Shown: in pieces, positions 25,401 through 38,553 of the stretch
How positions within the stretch are numbered: the first letter of the stretch is position 1
How the letters are laid out: the number at the start of each line of letters is the position of its first letter
The notes under the pieces: model-generated
What the model was told of the DNA's origin: nothing
What the model saw: the letters and a program-made list of their open reading frames with translations, nothing else
Database searches by the model: none
Source of the DNA: Onchocerca volvulus
Lineage: Eukaryota; Nematoda; Chromadorea; Rhabditida; Onchocercidae
NCBI GenBank assembly: GCA_000499405.2
Contig: HG738138.1
Coordinates: 20,499,753-20,563,752, forward strand
Length of the DNA stretch: 64,000 nucleotides
Direction: 5' to 3'
Position numbers and translations under genes: made by a program

Positions 25401-27250
25401 AATTATTCCCCCCTCTTTACACAATCTATCATCGATTTAATTATCTGTGGCAAAATAAGTGTAGAAAAATTGTAAATAAATGAGAGACTAGTACTTGCAA
25501 AAGGAAAATTGAAATGTAAAAATTTATTCTTTTTAGGTTACAGTTATCTTGTGATTCAGTTCGATAGGTCATTGAGTCAGATTTTCCGACAGGATTACCA
25601 TCGCAAAATTATTAGTGTCAATAGGGCTTCGTTCTATTCTCTTGATAAGAGAGGATATAATTAGCGAAACGTTCGAAAATAAATTTCAGGTAGAATTATC
25701 GGACTTGCGCGAATTTCTATAATATGTTTCTCGAAAATGCCCTCTTCAATAAGCAGCCGCTACAGAAGGAATATGATAAGAATGAAGGAAAAACAATTCA
25801 GCTTTAAGTTGCTGTATGTATATAAGGGATGAAATGTCCCCTAGCTGACCACCATGAAAAGCGTCATTCATAATAGTATATGCCAAACCGAAACACAAAG
25901 AGGATCAAAAAAAAAAAAAAAAAAAACTATTCAGGCAATTCTAATAGATTTATATAAAAATACAGCCTAAGACTGAGATGGAAAACTGAGATCATATTTA
26001 AGACAAACTGTTTGTCTAGAAGTGCATAGAATGTGAAAAAGTAGATTAGCATCAATTCATTTATTTCCAATTTTTTAATTTAATAAAATATTAGATTGCG
26101 AAGGACTTGAATTCATTGTTGTTTCCTGAACTTTTTAAAAGTCAAGAAGATGTGATTTATTGAAAGAAGGGGAAATACGTCAAAAAAGCGAGAAACGAGA
26201 CTGTTTTGTAATGTGTGTCTTGATGTGGATTTCGATTTGTAAATCTTATAATCGAACGAGTATGAAAAAAACTTCTGAAATTTCTGTAAATTGCAGAGAA
26301 AATTTTTCTAATATAAAATATCGGAATGGGATACAGTTATCCAAAAAACAGTTATAAACCCAAAAATTCTGAGAATTCACACACAAAGCTTCTGCTCTTA
26401 TTTTCTTATAAAACTGTAAAATTGAAAAAATTGGTAAGGCTCAGGTAATTTTGAGGTGGAAAAGCTAGAAAAACAAACGTGTTGACTTCGACTAATAAGG
26501 CTCAGTGAGTATATGGAAGAAACTTGTGCGACAGCATTCCTACGGAAAAAATACCATGTATGACAATATGATGAGCCAGGATCACAAGAGCATTCCAGGA
26601 ACTGTCATTTTTCATACCATCCACAGTGTCATGAAGGAAATTCGCTTCAAAAATTTTTTTGTTGAAATTGAAATAGCTTCAAAATTTGTTCATTATAAAT
26701 TGTCAAAAATCAAATTTTTAAGTGAAATATAAGCTTTAGAATATTTAAATGAAAAAGATGCTTCTCTCCCCTCCCAAAAAAAAAAAAAAAAAAAAGAAAT
26801 CTCTTAAGACGACAATAACTCTTTCCTCTGCAAGAAAAGGCACTTTATTAATTCTAAATTAACTATTTTCTGCAGAAGTTTAAATATATAAACAATCCTG
26901 ATAAATCGTCTTTATCTTCATATCATTCCCTGATCACATCTTCTACTCTCCCGGATAGCTTCGCTACCATTTAAGAATATATCACTTTCTGAAAACAAAT
27001 TTTATCACAGTTATTGAAACTGAGATTGTAAAATGCAATTCCAAAGATCGTTTAATTTGAAAATTGGAATATAACAATATAAAAGACAGAACTTTCAACT
27101 GAAGACATAGAAAAACCATGTATTGAGAACAAATTTGTATTTGAAAAGTGAAACTCCACCCATTCTTGAAAAGCAACACAAGTAATCTAATTTTCAGTTA
27201 GAACGGACCTAACAAAAAGTATTATTGCTAATTACAGCAAATCGATAGGT
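22483..27250. other. Long AT-rich stretch, probably introns or 5' region of SPRED
   Basis: No exon could be supported, although the SPRED EVH1 N-terminus should come from here or beyond. A TATAAAAG box sits at 23915 on plus. Plus frames at 22661-22942 and 26160-26732 are Lys/Ile/Phe-rich and have no recognisable domain. Confidence 0.4.
23915..24054 (+). promoter_or_regulatory. TATA-box promoter followed by a 34-codon ORF
   Basis: TATAAAAG at 23915-23922 is followed 28 bases later by an ATG (23950) opening a 34-residue frame with the Cys-rich segment DKICCVAICNNN, ending at TGA 24052-24054. Sequence around the box is less AT-rich than the flanks. The box could drive a longer spliced transcript, since a GTGAAT donor overlaps the stop. 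No homology recognised. Confidence 0.3.
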
Positions 27251-27329
27251 TTTTAACCTATCACAGGTGTCACGCATACTTTCTGTAATAAAGTGGCGTG
27301 GTCTTGAGCATGTAACGCTCGGCATCTCA

Positions 27330-27472
27330 TATAAAAGGGAGTAAGAATGAAATGCACGGTCGAATGAGCTATGGCTTCACCACTTTAGAAGATGAGGCTG
27401 TTACTGATGCGGTATCGGATAAAGACTGCTAGCACATGGTAAAACGGCGGGAGGAGGATTGTTGGAACGGTG
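27330..27472 (+). promoter_or_regulatory. TATA-box promoter 1 with short leader ORF and splice donor
   Basis: TATAAAAGGGA starts at 27330. Downstream, ATG at 27364 opens a 22-residue acidic frame (MSYGFTTLEDEAVTDAVSDK, then DC, stop 27430-27432). A splice donor GTGAG starts at 27470. This looks like a promoter with a first exon of about 110 bases, either untranslated or encoding a small peptide. No downstream exon is identified. Confidence 0.35.
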
Positions 27473-27829
27473 AGAGAATGCATCATTGTGGTGCTTTTTT
27501 GTTTAGTTGTTGTTTTGTGAGGAATGTAGTTGTGTCGCGGAAATATTAAGTATCGTCGTGATGATGTATAATGAAATGTTCAAGTAGGTTATGGATTACC
27601 TCTTTGACTTCTAATATTAGGTCGTGTCTTGGATTGCTTCTTTGTCGAATTTTCGGAAAAATAATTCACAAACAGGTTTGTTCGTTCATTCAAGAGAGGA
27701 AATAAGGGCAGCGGTTTTTTGATTTTCATCAAGAATTGTCCGCCTCTTATCCTTTGCCCTGATAACCAATCTTTTGTGTAATTAATATGTTTTTAGCCTT
27801 CACCCATTACCAGTACCAAGGATTATCCA

Positions 27830-28040
27830 TATAAAAAGGGGCTTTTCGAGTTAACCAGTTGTGTATCTTCGATCAGTCTACAGTATCAGTATCTTCAAGG
27901 TAGTATCTTGAATCAGTATTTTCAACAGCAGTGTCAACAGGATCAGTATCAGCGACAGTTCAAACTTCGAAGATGGTTTCGACAGCACGAGCGACAGTTC
28001 AGCAGGAACAACAGCAGAAAGAGAACGACAGTCACAAAAG
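27830..28040 (+). promoter_or_regulatory. TATA-box promoter 2 with CAG-rich first exon
   Basis: TATAAAAAGGGG starts at 27830, exactly 500 bases after the first box. The following sequence is rich in CAGTATCAG and CGACAGTTCA motifs and ends at a consensus donor (AAAAG then GTACGT at 28041). One frame has ATG at 27973 and continues MVSTARATVQQEQQQK to the donor. The CGACAG/TTCAA-rich composition resembles Helitron relics A and C, so this may be an element-derived promoter and not a host gene. Confidence 0.4.
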
Positions 28041-28254
28041 GTACGTACGAACCATGTATTGTTCATTTAATCCTTACTATTGTATAAGCGCGATATTGTG
28101 TATAATATCATATAAACCTGATAAAGCTTATTGCTGATTTAGCCTATTCATAATAACAAAAAGAAGCAATCTCAAATCTAATCAGATTACAAGCTAAATT
28201 AGAAACTTTTAGGTCCTTTTCCCCAACAAAGGGAAAATCATGGTATTAGAAGGA

Positions 28255-29081
28255 ATATTAACATTCAAATGGAGCGATAGAGTTTCAAAGGGACCAACAG
28301 GCCGTAAGGATAAACATGTTTACCACCAAAACGCTCCGATTCACAGACAAACAAAGTGAAATCAACCAACTATAAGGCAACATGCTGAAGGAAGAGGAGC
28401 TCCGAAGGATTTGAAAGATCAAGATTTCGGACGGTAATACAATTAACGTTGGAAGACTAACGATTTTGCTATCTTCAAATACAAGCAATCTACGTCATAT
28501 GCATGAGATACGCTCAAGATGCAATTACATATATTCGTCACTATAGGCATTACATGCAGTCCAGTTTGGGATGACATACAACAACTCTTACTGTTGTATA
28601 TCATCCCAAGTTGGATCTTTTTCACTTAACCAAACTGAGCCACAGCAATCTGTGTATATAAAAAGTATATAAAAACATGCGAGTATTCGAATGCAGTGTC
28701 GTGTCAAAATTTTGAACAAACAAGCATTTTTATTTAAAATTAAATGTTCGTTGTTCATTTCCACACAACATTTCAAGTTCATCACGGATTGATTTGAAAC
28801 CTTGCAACAATGTTGCGTTCGAATAGGCGAGCATTTTTATACAGATAAAGCGCGTGCTTAAAAACTTTCGAAGATTTAAGATTTTGAACAAACGAACATT
28901 TACATTTTTATTTATATAGAACATTTGTGTTTTTCTATTTTTATTTATATTTTTTATATTTTTATTTATATAAATTTTCGGAGATTTAAGATTTTGAAAA
29001 AACGAAATTTAAATTTTTATTTATATAGACTAGCTGGAGTCGATCACAGTTCTAGGCTTCGCATAGCCGACTTCAGCTAGT
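28255..29081. mobile_element. Rearranged Helitron relic B (opposed fragments)
   Basis: Three pieces are joined. 28280-28440 matches relic A near 8270-8420 in the same orientation. 28441-28580 reads NVGRLTILLSSNTSN and RHMHE on plus, opposite to the piece before. 28588 to 29081 again matches relic A (8700-9099) in the same orientation and encodes DPTWDDIQQ on minus at its start. The second and third pieces meet in an imperfect 23-bp inverted repeat (28561-28583 with 28592-28614). The end at 29029-29081 is a hairpin with 13 of 14 paired bases and CTAG, homologous to relic A's terminal palindrome. Confidence 0.8.
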
Positions 29082-29958
29082 GTATAAATATTTTAAAAGT
29101 AATGAATACTGAATTATTGATTTTTCCCAAACATTTCATTCTAAGTTAACAATATTGTTTGCATTGCAGAAACAACTCCATTTTTTAAAAATCTATGTCC
29201 GAACAGATGATAAGATGAAATGGAAATATTGATTAATCCAAGCAACGATGAAACAGTTCTTCCCAAATTACATATTTATAAAAGAAAATGCGACCGCTGT
29301 ACATTTAATCAAACCATATATGACTATTTCTGGAACTAAGCAAATGTAAAATGGTGCAGGAAAAAACACATAGATAATATCGTAATATAGAATAAATAAG
29401 TTAGATCTAATAATGCATCTATTATGAGAATTATATAGATAAATAGAGAATTACATTTTAAAATTGTTAAAAACCAATAAAATGTAAACATCCAAATATT
29501 TTTCATGTAACTTTTTGGATAATAAAAATATGGTGCTAGCAGGAAGCAGTGGATTATAAGTACTGGCATTATTGCTGAGGTGGAAAAGTCATTCACTCAG
29601 CTATTTTTCGTATCTTCCATAACGCGAATTGATTTTTGAGAGTCACTGCAAGAAATCTTTTTGGTTGAAAAGCCATTTCAATTCAGTTACTAAAAACAAA
29701 TCAAAACACAGCTGTGCTCGTGAGTTGGAGTTATGATTTAATATGAGCACAGCTGAACTTTTGCATCTTTATTACTATGACTTAACGAAGGTCAACTATT
29801 TTCATCTTCCTGATTACCATTTCGATATTAAAACAATCTATAAATTATTCTTTATGGAACTGAAAAACGGAGAAAATCAAATTAAAATTAATTAATGATG
29901 ATTAAAATTTCTGATAAATATTGATTGTATAAAGAATGTGTTGCTCAAAATATTTCAG
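29082..29958. other. 3' flank of the FLD-1-like gene
   Basis: A minus-strand open frame at 29596-29336 is strongly hydrophobic (Phe/Ile/Tyr/Leu) but shows no motif and no splice link to the adjacent gene, which already has a stop and a complete TLC domain. It is most likely AT-rich UTR or spacer. Confidence 0.4.
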
Positions 29959-31843
29959 TTAAGGCTGCGACGACAAATCATTCATTGAAGAAATGGAAAA
30001 AAAATAAAAAATAAACCGGCCAATAGCTGTATGCTTTCGTCCAAATTCTCCCAAGTATCCGTCAGATGCCAAAACTCGTACAAACAAAATCGCATTAACG
30101 ATGAGAAAAAATCCTCCACCAATAAATGCAACTCGCATGTAAAAAATGTGGAAACGATGATAATTCATCCATGCCCAATTAATCTGCCATGTTTGCACAG
30201 CAAATCGAAATAAGACAAATCTATAAGTCATTTATCTGGCCTTATGCTAATAGCACAGTCTCTAAAATTTCGCAAATAGAATGATTTAAAAATAAGCTAA
30301 TTTCGGGGAAATTAGTTTGTAATATCAACAAAATTTAATCTATTGTCCAAATTTTAGGAAAAAATCTATTTGAGATCAACAGTTTTAAAAGGAACTTAAC
30401 TTCATAATTCTTAACTTACGTAATAATGTTTGTAAATCGAATTAATCGGAAAAGACTTTGTTTCAAATCGCTATAGCCGGAGATTTGCATTAGCGAACGA
30501 AGATGCAAAAAGATGCTAAAATGTATAAAATTCTTCAATATACTCAAATTTAGCATGAATGACTTTCGAGTTTCTATCTTCGTTGATAAATTCAGTGGAA
30601 AATTCTCAATATAATAAAAATTTCCACCTATTAACTTCCATTAGAAGAGCCCAGTAAGCGTAAGGCGTGAATTTACGAGTAAGAATAGGTATGGTAAAAA
30701 CAAATGTGCTTGCAGTGTGGTGAAATAGTAATTCGATGGTCCATCTCGAGATTTCATGCCTTAACATATCCATTGTGTCACAAACAAAATATGCTGCAAC
30801 ATTATTTTTCAATTTAAAGAACAATAATGGCAATAAGAAAGATATTTAAAGGCAAAAATGACAGGATTTTTTCCATTAAATTCTTAATTGAGTTCATAAT
30901 GCAGCATTGCCACCAAAAAGTTAATCATCGCAGGAATAAACTATTATGTTTAGCGAATTTCTTTCAGTATAATTGTTTCATCATCAACAAGTAACGAATT
31001 TTAATAAATGACCCAAAAGCCCCTTTAATTAATGGGCAATGAATTCAGTAATTCCTTCATTTCATGACAGCAATGTATAAGTCAAAGGATAAAAGTTGTA
31101 TTTGTTTCTTCAATCATCTCTTTATTTAAAGATTTTGATTAAATTCTTTCATAATCAAGAAGCTCGAACCTATAGATAGAATTGGAAGTTGTACAGCCCA
31201 TGGACTATACCAGTGTATCGTATCTTCAAGCATTATTTGTTGATGAGTTATGGAAAATACAAATGAACACACGCCAGTGATGCTTGAATGTATAAAACAT
31301 AGCGTCAAGTTGTGTAATCGATACTGTCTGTAAAATATGTATACTTTATAAAGTGAACTTTTTTACACTTTTAGAACTTTATAAAAACTTCATCCAATGG
31401 ATGCAGTTGACTGTATTTGACTTCAATTTTTCTGATAATCATTTTTCATAAAACTTGTCGCTGATAGTATTTCCAAAAACGTTCTCGTGTTAATCTAAGA
31501 TTCGATTCTTCAAAAATCCAAATAAGGGTATATGAGGAGAACAAACTCAACTGATTTTATAAGCACCGAAACAATCAAGATCACTCAAAGTTCATCATAG
31601 ACGATCAAAAAAGCGCTAAACTTGACTGCTTAATTTCGCTTAATCTCTCTGAGGGAATTTTTCAATATTTTGTTTTAAATAAAAAAAATCACACAAACTT
31701 GAAACCGCTATAGCTCTTCCATGCATATGTCCGAATGCAGTAGGCAACAGTTTGAAACAGAAGGAAATAAGAAATGAAAGGTATTCGAAAGGCTGGTTTC
31801 CATATGTCTTCAAATGGCGGTAATCGAAATTCTGCACCTCCAT
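29959..31843 (-). CDS. fld-1: TLC-domain protein, TLCD1/TLCD2 (FLD-1-like) membrane fluidity regulator
   Basis: TLCD1/2 and worm FLD-1 limit incorporation of long polyunsaturated acyl chains into membrane phospholipids. Five exons on minus are all phase-compatible: 31843-31695, 31327-31170, 30793-30628, 30515-30420 and 30220-29959 (stop), giving 276 residues against about 247-264 for human TLCD1/2. The start ATG at 31843 follows an in-frame stop. Family landmarks in order are YRLHNLTLCFIHSSITG, the DTIHWYSP segment, YFVCDTMDMLRHE, the LLFHHTAS helix, EVNSIFLHLRSLMQISG, and the last helices FVLFRFAVQTWQIN and FIGGGFFLIVNAILFVRVL. Six or seven membrane spans are expected. The exon-1 donor (TTT then GTGTGA) is chosen by phase and is the least certain border. 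Orthology to fld-1 is inferred from domain order. Confidence 0.9.
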
Positions 31844-34800
31844 ATTTGTCCATTTATTGTACTGTTGAACTCAACCAACCTGACTAGAAGCACACCTACA
31901 ACAAAAAGCATTGAATTTAGCATCTTTTACCTAATAATACCTAAATCACTGTCAATGTTTTCAGCAAATACGTAAATGTGAAATCGTGAAAAGCAGATTG
32001 CATCCATGCAAACGGAATCTGCATATATGTAAATTTTGTTGAAATAAATAATTTTGTCTAATATCAGCGTATACTGAAGAAAGCATTCATTTTTTTAAAA
32101 AGATAAAGGAAATAAATACATTGCTGTCTTCGTGTAAAGAAAGAAATATGGTATTTATGGCAGATTCAGCTGAGTCTGATGGATCATGTTTGATTATCAG
32201 CCAAATGCATAATATCGATATATATTACTCGGAATGAAACATTTCTTGCATCTTAGATATCCAGTGGTGATATAGATATAGTTGAAATATATTCATGTGA
32301 GGTATCTAAAATGATAAGTTGTTATCTTTAGTAGAGATAGTATTTGTCTCTTGCACAAAGAAACGTTAATCTTTTGAAAGAAAGTCAGGAAAAATTAAAA
32401 TCGTGTAGAAAACAATATGAATGTTTGTATAATATCGAATTATGATTTTGCAATGTAATTAAAAACTTTCAGTTTGCAATGAATTCAAAAATTGTGCATA
32501 CTTTATAAATCATTTTACAGAACTTGCTGCTTACCTACATCAAGTATATCCATCATTAACGAGCAGCAGTACAATTCACTACGAATTTTTCAACCAGAAG
32601 ATTGAGCGAAAGATAAAGGCGGAGGAAATTACTCTCACGGTACATTTTCTGCATTTGATACATATGAAATAATTTGTAGCAAGAGCAAGTCAATGATATA
32701 TAATGAAGGCTCATTCTGGTCATTCTAATCAGATTTGAATTTAGTGGATGGACGTCAGAAGAAATCGCCTCAGTCATAAACGGTTAAAAGTGCAGACAAG
32801 TTTTGTTTTAAATCAAAGTGAAAAAAAAGCAGCTAAATAAAAATGAGTAATCCCAGTATTAATGTGACATGGCATGCTAGTAGTTTATGTTAATAAAGTT
32901 ACTTTGTTTTGGTTTGATCGAAATATCAGGTAAATGAATTCGGGTATGCTAATCGATAATACGGGTGTAACATCATGTATGTCCAGACATTTCTGTCATG
33001 AAAAAATACCAGAAATTTTACGATACTATCGGTGTAGTTGTTCATAATAAGGTTATTTCCAAGTTTTGAGAATCCGTAACAGATGATTCATTGAAAAATA
33101 AACAATTTGGGTCAAAGAGATAAAAGTGCAATATAAAGTACTATTTGCACAACAGAAAGAATGTACAACGCATAAAGCGAGTAAATAAATTGATTTAAAG
33201 TAAAAATGAGACTTGAAGAAGGGATGGAAAATATGAGCGCAATAAATTGGTCATATTCACAATATCACTGCCACAAATTTGATTATTATTGATCGGTCGC
33301 TTCAACAACAAGCGACAGAAAGACAGGCGGAAAAGAAAAACGAACATAAGTATTCATAAAGAAGCATTTTAAATATCAATTCAATTGCATATTTTATAGT
33401 GGATATAACATTTCTGGATAGAAGTGCAGCCAGGAAGAACATTAATGTGTCACAACGTTCTTTTTTGCGGAAGAAAATATTGTGTCGAAAATTATCCCAA
33501 TATTTCTGTTTACTAGAGTCTTATATAATTTTAATGAATATAGGATAACGTTGTAAATTTTTGAAAAATATTTTTGGACAATAACTGGAACCGCCCGCAA
33601 TTGAGCCGTCTATGTTTGAATAGAAACTGGTGATGCATTAATTCGCCTTATATCTTTGCTCTTAAATGCAAATTTAAATCTGTGTTCTGAATTAAGAAGT
33701 GATTGCTTTTCCTCAAGCAATAAATACCAAAGTAGAATCAAAACAGAATTTGAATTTTACTTCTTTCACTTAAAATTGTCAGTAAAAAATCATTGAGAAA
33801 GAAAAATTAAATAGATAATAATGAGGAAGCAGCATGAATTAAAATATTTTTACCATCAATTAGATTATGGAACGTCAAATGAATTTGCGATTGGTCATTT
33901 GCAGTGAAAAGAGAAAGATATTCGCTTGTCATCTTTTAATTCCACATTTTCGTTAAAATCTTAGAAGAGAAAGAGAAGAAAATGAACAGTAGAATGAAAC
34001 CGAAATTCTAAGTTTAAGCGCAGAATCACAAAATATACGCTACGCTAAAGACAATATAGTGAACTTATCATTATAATCAATTAACAAATATACAGCTGTT
34101 TTTGTCTATGCGAGGAGAAAAGTTGCTTTCATTCTTAAATCTAAGAATTACTATAAGATGAAAGCAATGGTTCAAGAAGAATTATCTAAGGTGTTATCTA
34201 TCTATGGTATCAAGTTAATTATCTAAGGTGTCAAGTTTTGCTTCCACTGCAACCATAGACTCTAATTGCCGTTATATGAGCTGTAAATTTTTTTTTTTTT
34301 TGAGTTTTTCATGGAATAATTTTTAAAATTTACTAAAATATCACTGAAACATATGTACTCAATACTTTATCCAGAATTAAACTGAAAATTAAATTTTACC
34401 AACAAATGGAATCTTTTATTTAGAAATAAGTAGTTCGGAGAAAAACTTTTTAAAGTAATTAGAATGTTATCGAGGAAGCAATATCTAATGAAATCCTAAT
34501 ATTTTTCAAGAGGCATTTTATTTCAATTAAATTTACCTTTGGCATATGGCCAAGAAATACTTAAGAGTTAGAAGGTGCTTTTTGAATGATGAAATTTTAA
34601 TGGGATACAAAAATATATTAAATTGAATAATTTATAGATGAATAGAAAATTTTTCTTTATAAAATTTTAAAGAAAATCAGTGCAATGTATAACCGGTAAC
34701 CACTTACAAACATATAAACACCCAAAATAGAAAAATGGACAAAAAGAAAAAGAAAAGATAATTGAACATAACAACTGCAATTCATTTTGGTTGTACTTTT

Positions 34801-37800
34801 AAATTTCTGATGTGTAATCAACGATCAGAATTTCTATTTGAAAGAAAGACACTGAACGACCAATCAAACATCCTCATGGACAATATAAAGTTGAGACAAA
34901 CTGCTGACAAAAACTTCAATATAATGCGAATTCAACTTGGAAGTATAAAATTACTTCCGCTAACTAAGAGTTAGAGAAATGCAAGATGATGCGTCACTGA
35001 TTCTAAATGAATTTACTGCTGATCCTAAAGATACCAAAAAAAAAGAAATAGCAAAATGTTAATCTCGCTTTTCTGAAGAACCGTCCGTGTTGTTTTATTT
35101 TCTTTGCCTTTCTTTTTCTAAGTTTGTTCCAGCTGACTTAATATTAACACTAACTCCTTAGGGAAACGACAGTAAATCTCGTTTTTTATTCAGAAAGCCG
35201 AAGATCGATACTTTAGACGATGAAGATGGAAAATAGTATTTTTAGATATGGTCATCCGACAAAGTTGCATGCAAATTCTTCATCTTCTACAATCTTACAA
35301 TTGCAAAGCCAATAAACAATCGTTTTTTTTTTTTTTTTTTTGACGGCTGAAATTAGAATCATAATAAATCAAGTTGTTTTTGTCAACTTACTATTTTTGA
35401 TTGAAACGTTCCAAGATTTAAAAATACTCGTCAGTTCTTTCTCTCCACCAAAATAAAAGAAATGATAGGCGCTAGTTTTTCCATATATTTTGATGAGTTA
35501 AAGTTAACCTGGATTAATCTAGCAAGCATCATTACATAGATAAAAAAATCCGTCTAGCTCTTATAACTTTTTTATTGTGGCTGAATTTTGGAAAAGTAAA
35601 AAGAAAGAGGAAGTTACAGTTTCTTGAAAATTACACTTTCTTACAAAACTTATTCATACTTACCGATACTTAAACTTACAGATACAGATATACTATAGAT
35701 AACTATCTGTGTAAGAAAGACAAGTAGAAAGGAAAAGACTCCTTTCTTGATATAGACAAAAAAAGGAAGAAAATCAGCTGCATTTCAGGCTATAAATGAA
35801 TTTAAAACTTCAAAAATTCTTGTTGCTATGGCACGAATGAGTAGTAGGAGTGCATTCTCCGATATGATGACTAGTCAAGTTTATTTGTTTCTAAGAGACG
35901 CCTCTACACAATCATTGCTATCCTTGCTGTTGACTTTATACTCTTCTGATAAGAACGCTCCATTACACAAAAAAAACTAATGACTACATTACTAAAAGAT
36001 GCTTGGCAGTTGATTTAATTTTGCCCAAGCATGCAAATGAAATTAACAAATAGTAGCATTGCTTGACGGAGAATAAAACAAAATCACTCATCTAACTTTT
36101 ACGAGTAGCGATTTGAGCATTATTTCATAAAAAGCCGTGATTTCCCATTTGCTTGATAGGCGGCTTCTTCTGCAATTCAAGCTCAAATTAAATGAAATAT
36201 TTGCTGAAAGCATGGCGTGAATGAAAGTCAGCGCATATGCAGCGTTTTGTTTATACAAAATATTTATATTTGCGAAGTCTCTATTAAAACGAATTATGTT
36301 AATAAGATTAATATCTAATCCATTTATCAGCACTTTTTTTATTATTATTATTGATGTATAGGCGTCAACAACATCAGGGTTGATACCCTCAAAGGCTAGG
36401 AAAAGCCAAGAAAAGATTTTCCTGATACTTGGCAGGAACTATAGAAAAGAGTACATATTATGACGATAAACTTGTGTTACTTCTATACATTGTTAATATT
36501 CAATCACTGTCAGATTTAAGAAATAAAAAAATATGAATAAGTCGAAGTAAGTTTTGTCCCAAAACATTAATTTTCCGTATATTTTGTCTCGAAAGCGAAC
36601 AAACTTAGTATTTTTTCGTTAGCTAAAATGAAAACAAAACTCAAATGGATTGAAGTTAGAACGAAAATTAAAATATCACTCGATTCCCATTCTACGATAT
36701 ATTTTCGAAAAATTGATAAACTAATACCAACTAAACATATAAGTTAAAAAACTATAAAAGCCAAAAATGAAAACTTACAAGCATTTTCAGATTTTCTCTA
36801 ATCGGATAGAATTTGTCACTTTTCCAAAAATATTCAGCAAAACAGTATTAAAATAAATTAATGCAGAAAAGTCATTTAATTCGTTACAGTTTTCTTAAAA
36901 ATAGATTAACACAGTCAATTTATAAAGCCACAGCCAATGAGATATGCGTTTCATTAATGGATTAGCTAATGCACATATGAGGCACTTGAATCATTTATTT
37001 TTGAATAATAATATTCAGACGATGTCAATAAGGCTAAGAAAAAGAACGAAATTCAAAAATTTGACTAAGTACAAAGAAAGTTTATGGAAAGAGAATTGAG
37101 AAAGGAATTATATGCCCTTTCCGATTCTCAAATATTGCTGTGGTAGAAATATTTCACGTATTTCACTCAGAATCCAAAGTGCTTTCAGTGTAATAAGCAA
37201 CTTAAACAATCTGTCATCTTAGAGCATTTGATCGAAGATAACACACTGCATCTCTCATAATTTTAAATGCAAGTACTTCATATTTAATTCCTACTATAGA
37301 TTAGAATGATTTATTTCTTATAAGTTGGTAACATTTCAAATTAGTAATGATTAATTTATTAAAAAATTTTTTATTAGAAAAAAAGAGAAAATGAAGTTAG
37401 GCAATACTATCAGTGCATTTCATTCATTCAAATTTCAAACAAATACAAGCTCCTTATCATCTTCTAGTATTGAAAACTCATTTTTAATCATAAAAGTTCA
37501 AGTGTTGAACATTGCCAAAAACTGCAAATGAGATTTATTTTCTAGATTACTTTTGATTTATTGTCAAGAGGTCTTTCTAGCATAACTTCTACGATTATAT
37601 GCTAATACAATTATAGAGATTAGAATCCTCTTTCACAATGCCTCAGAAGCGATAGTTTCAACTAGACTTCTTAGTCTGTCCAGACATTCGTATAGAGCCC
37701 TTCAGTGCATCTACTTTTTAGAGCTATGAAAATTTCAGACAATCGGGAAGTTTCTCAGATTTTTTCTACTCTTCATTTTGTTATGAAAATTCTAAAATGA

Positions 37801-38553
37801 ATTACGAAGTTACAAAATCAAGTTTTGAAATGAATTCTCCATCATTATTCTTCAGCATATTTTGTCTATTTCATGTAACCAGATTCGTTCACAACTTTTT
37901 TCAATTTCCAGGTAGAAATGTGTGCTCAAGAGAGAAGTTGAAAATATTTTTCATTTCTTTTCTTATTATATTTTATTTAGGGATGATCTGAAAAAATGGC
38001 TTATTCGCATTGTATTTATTACGAACTGAACTACAATCTCTTCAAACTTCAAATGTACCAATCAGTTTGATTTCGATTGATTACCAGAACAAAAATTTTG
38101 ATGCATTTTTTGATAATTGATACAATAGTTTGATTCTTATAAATGGAAAATTGAATTAAAATATTTGGATAATCATGAAAGCTCAAATTTCAAATTCATT
38201 AATTTACGACATCCAATAAATAATCTGCATATAGAAATATAACATTATATTAACGAAACAGAAGAAAAAACAACAAACAAATAGGGTTGAAAAAATCTTA
38301 GGAGCAGGTTGAAAGAAATATTGACTGGTTCATTAGTAATATTTGCTTTAATAAGGTTATGCCGTTTAGCCAAAGATTTGTTATGTTTATGTTCAATCAG
38401 CATAATGAAATGTTTTAACTGTCACTGGTCAGTTTTTGCAGTGATGGTGAATTGGAATCCACTATTCGAGATGTTCTTCTCTCTTAATTATCAATGACTT
38501 CCTAACTTTGATTTTGAACAAAGAAGATAGACAGGTGAGTGGAGATGGTGCAT
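31844..38553. other. Gene-poor 6.7-kb stretch
   Basis: I could not assemble any gene. Contents are AT-rich spacer, poly(T) runs (about 34288-34300 and 35323-35340), short direct repeats of TTATCTAAGGTGT near 34185-34230, and short frames. One compact plus frame at 35828-35980 (50 residues, MARMSSRSAFSDMMTSQVYL...) has more balanced composition than its neighbours but nothing else supports it. No recognisable RNA or transposon was seen. Confidence 0.4.

Noticed and set aside
29336..29596. 86-residue hydrophobic ORF downstream of the FLD-1-like gene
   Set aside because: AT-rich Phe/Ile/Tyr composition, no splice link, and the gene already ends with a stop and a full TLC domain.
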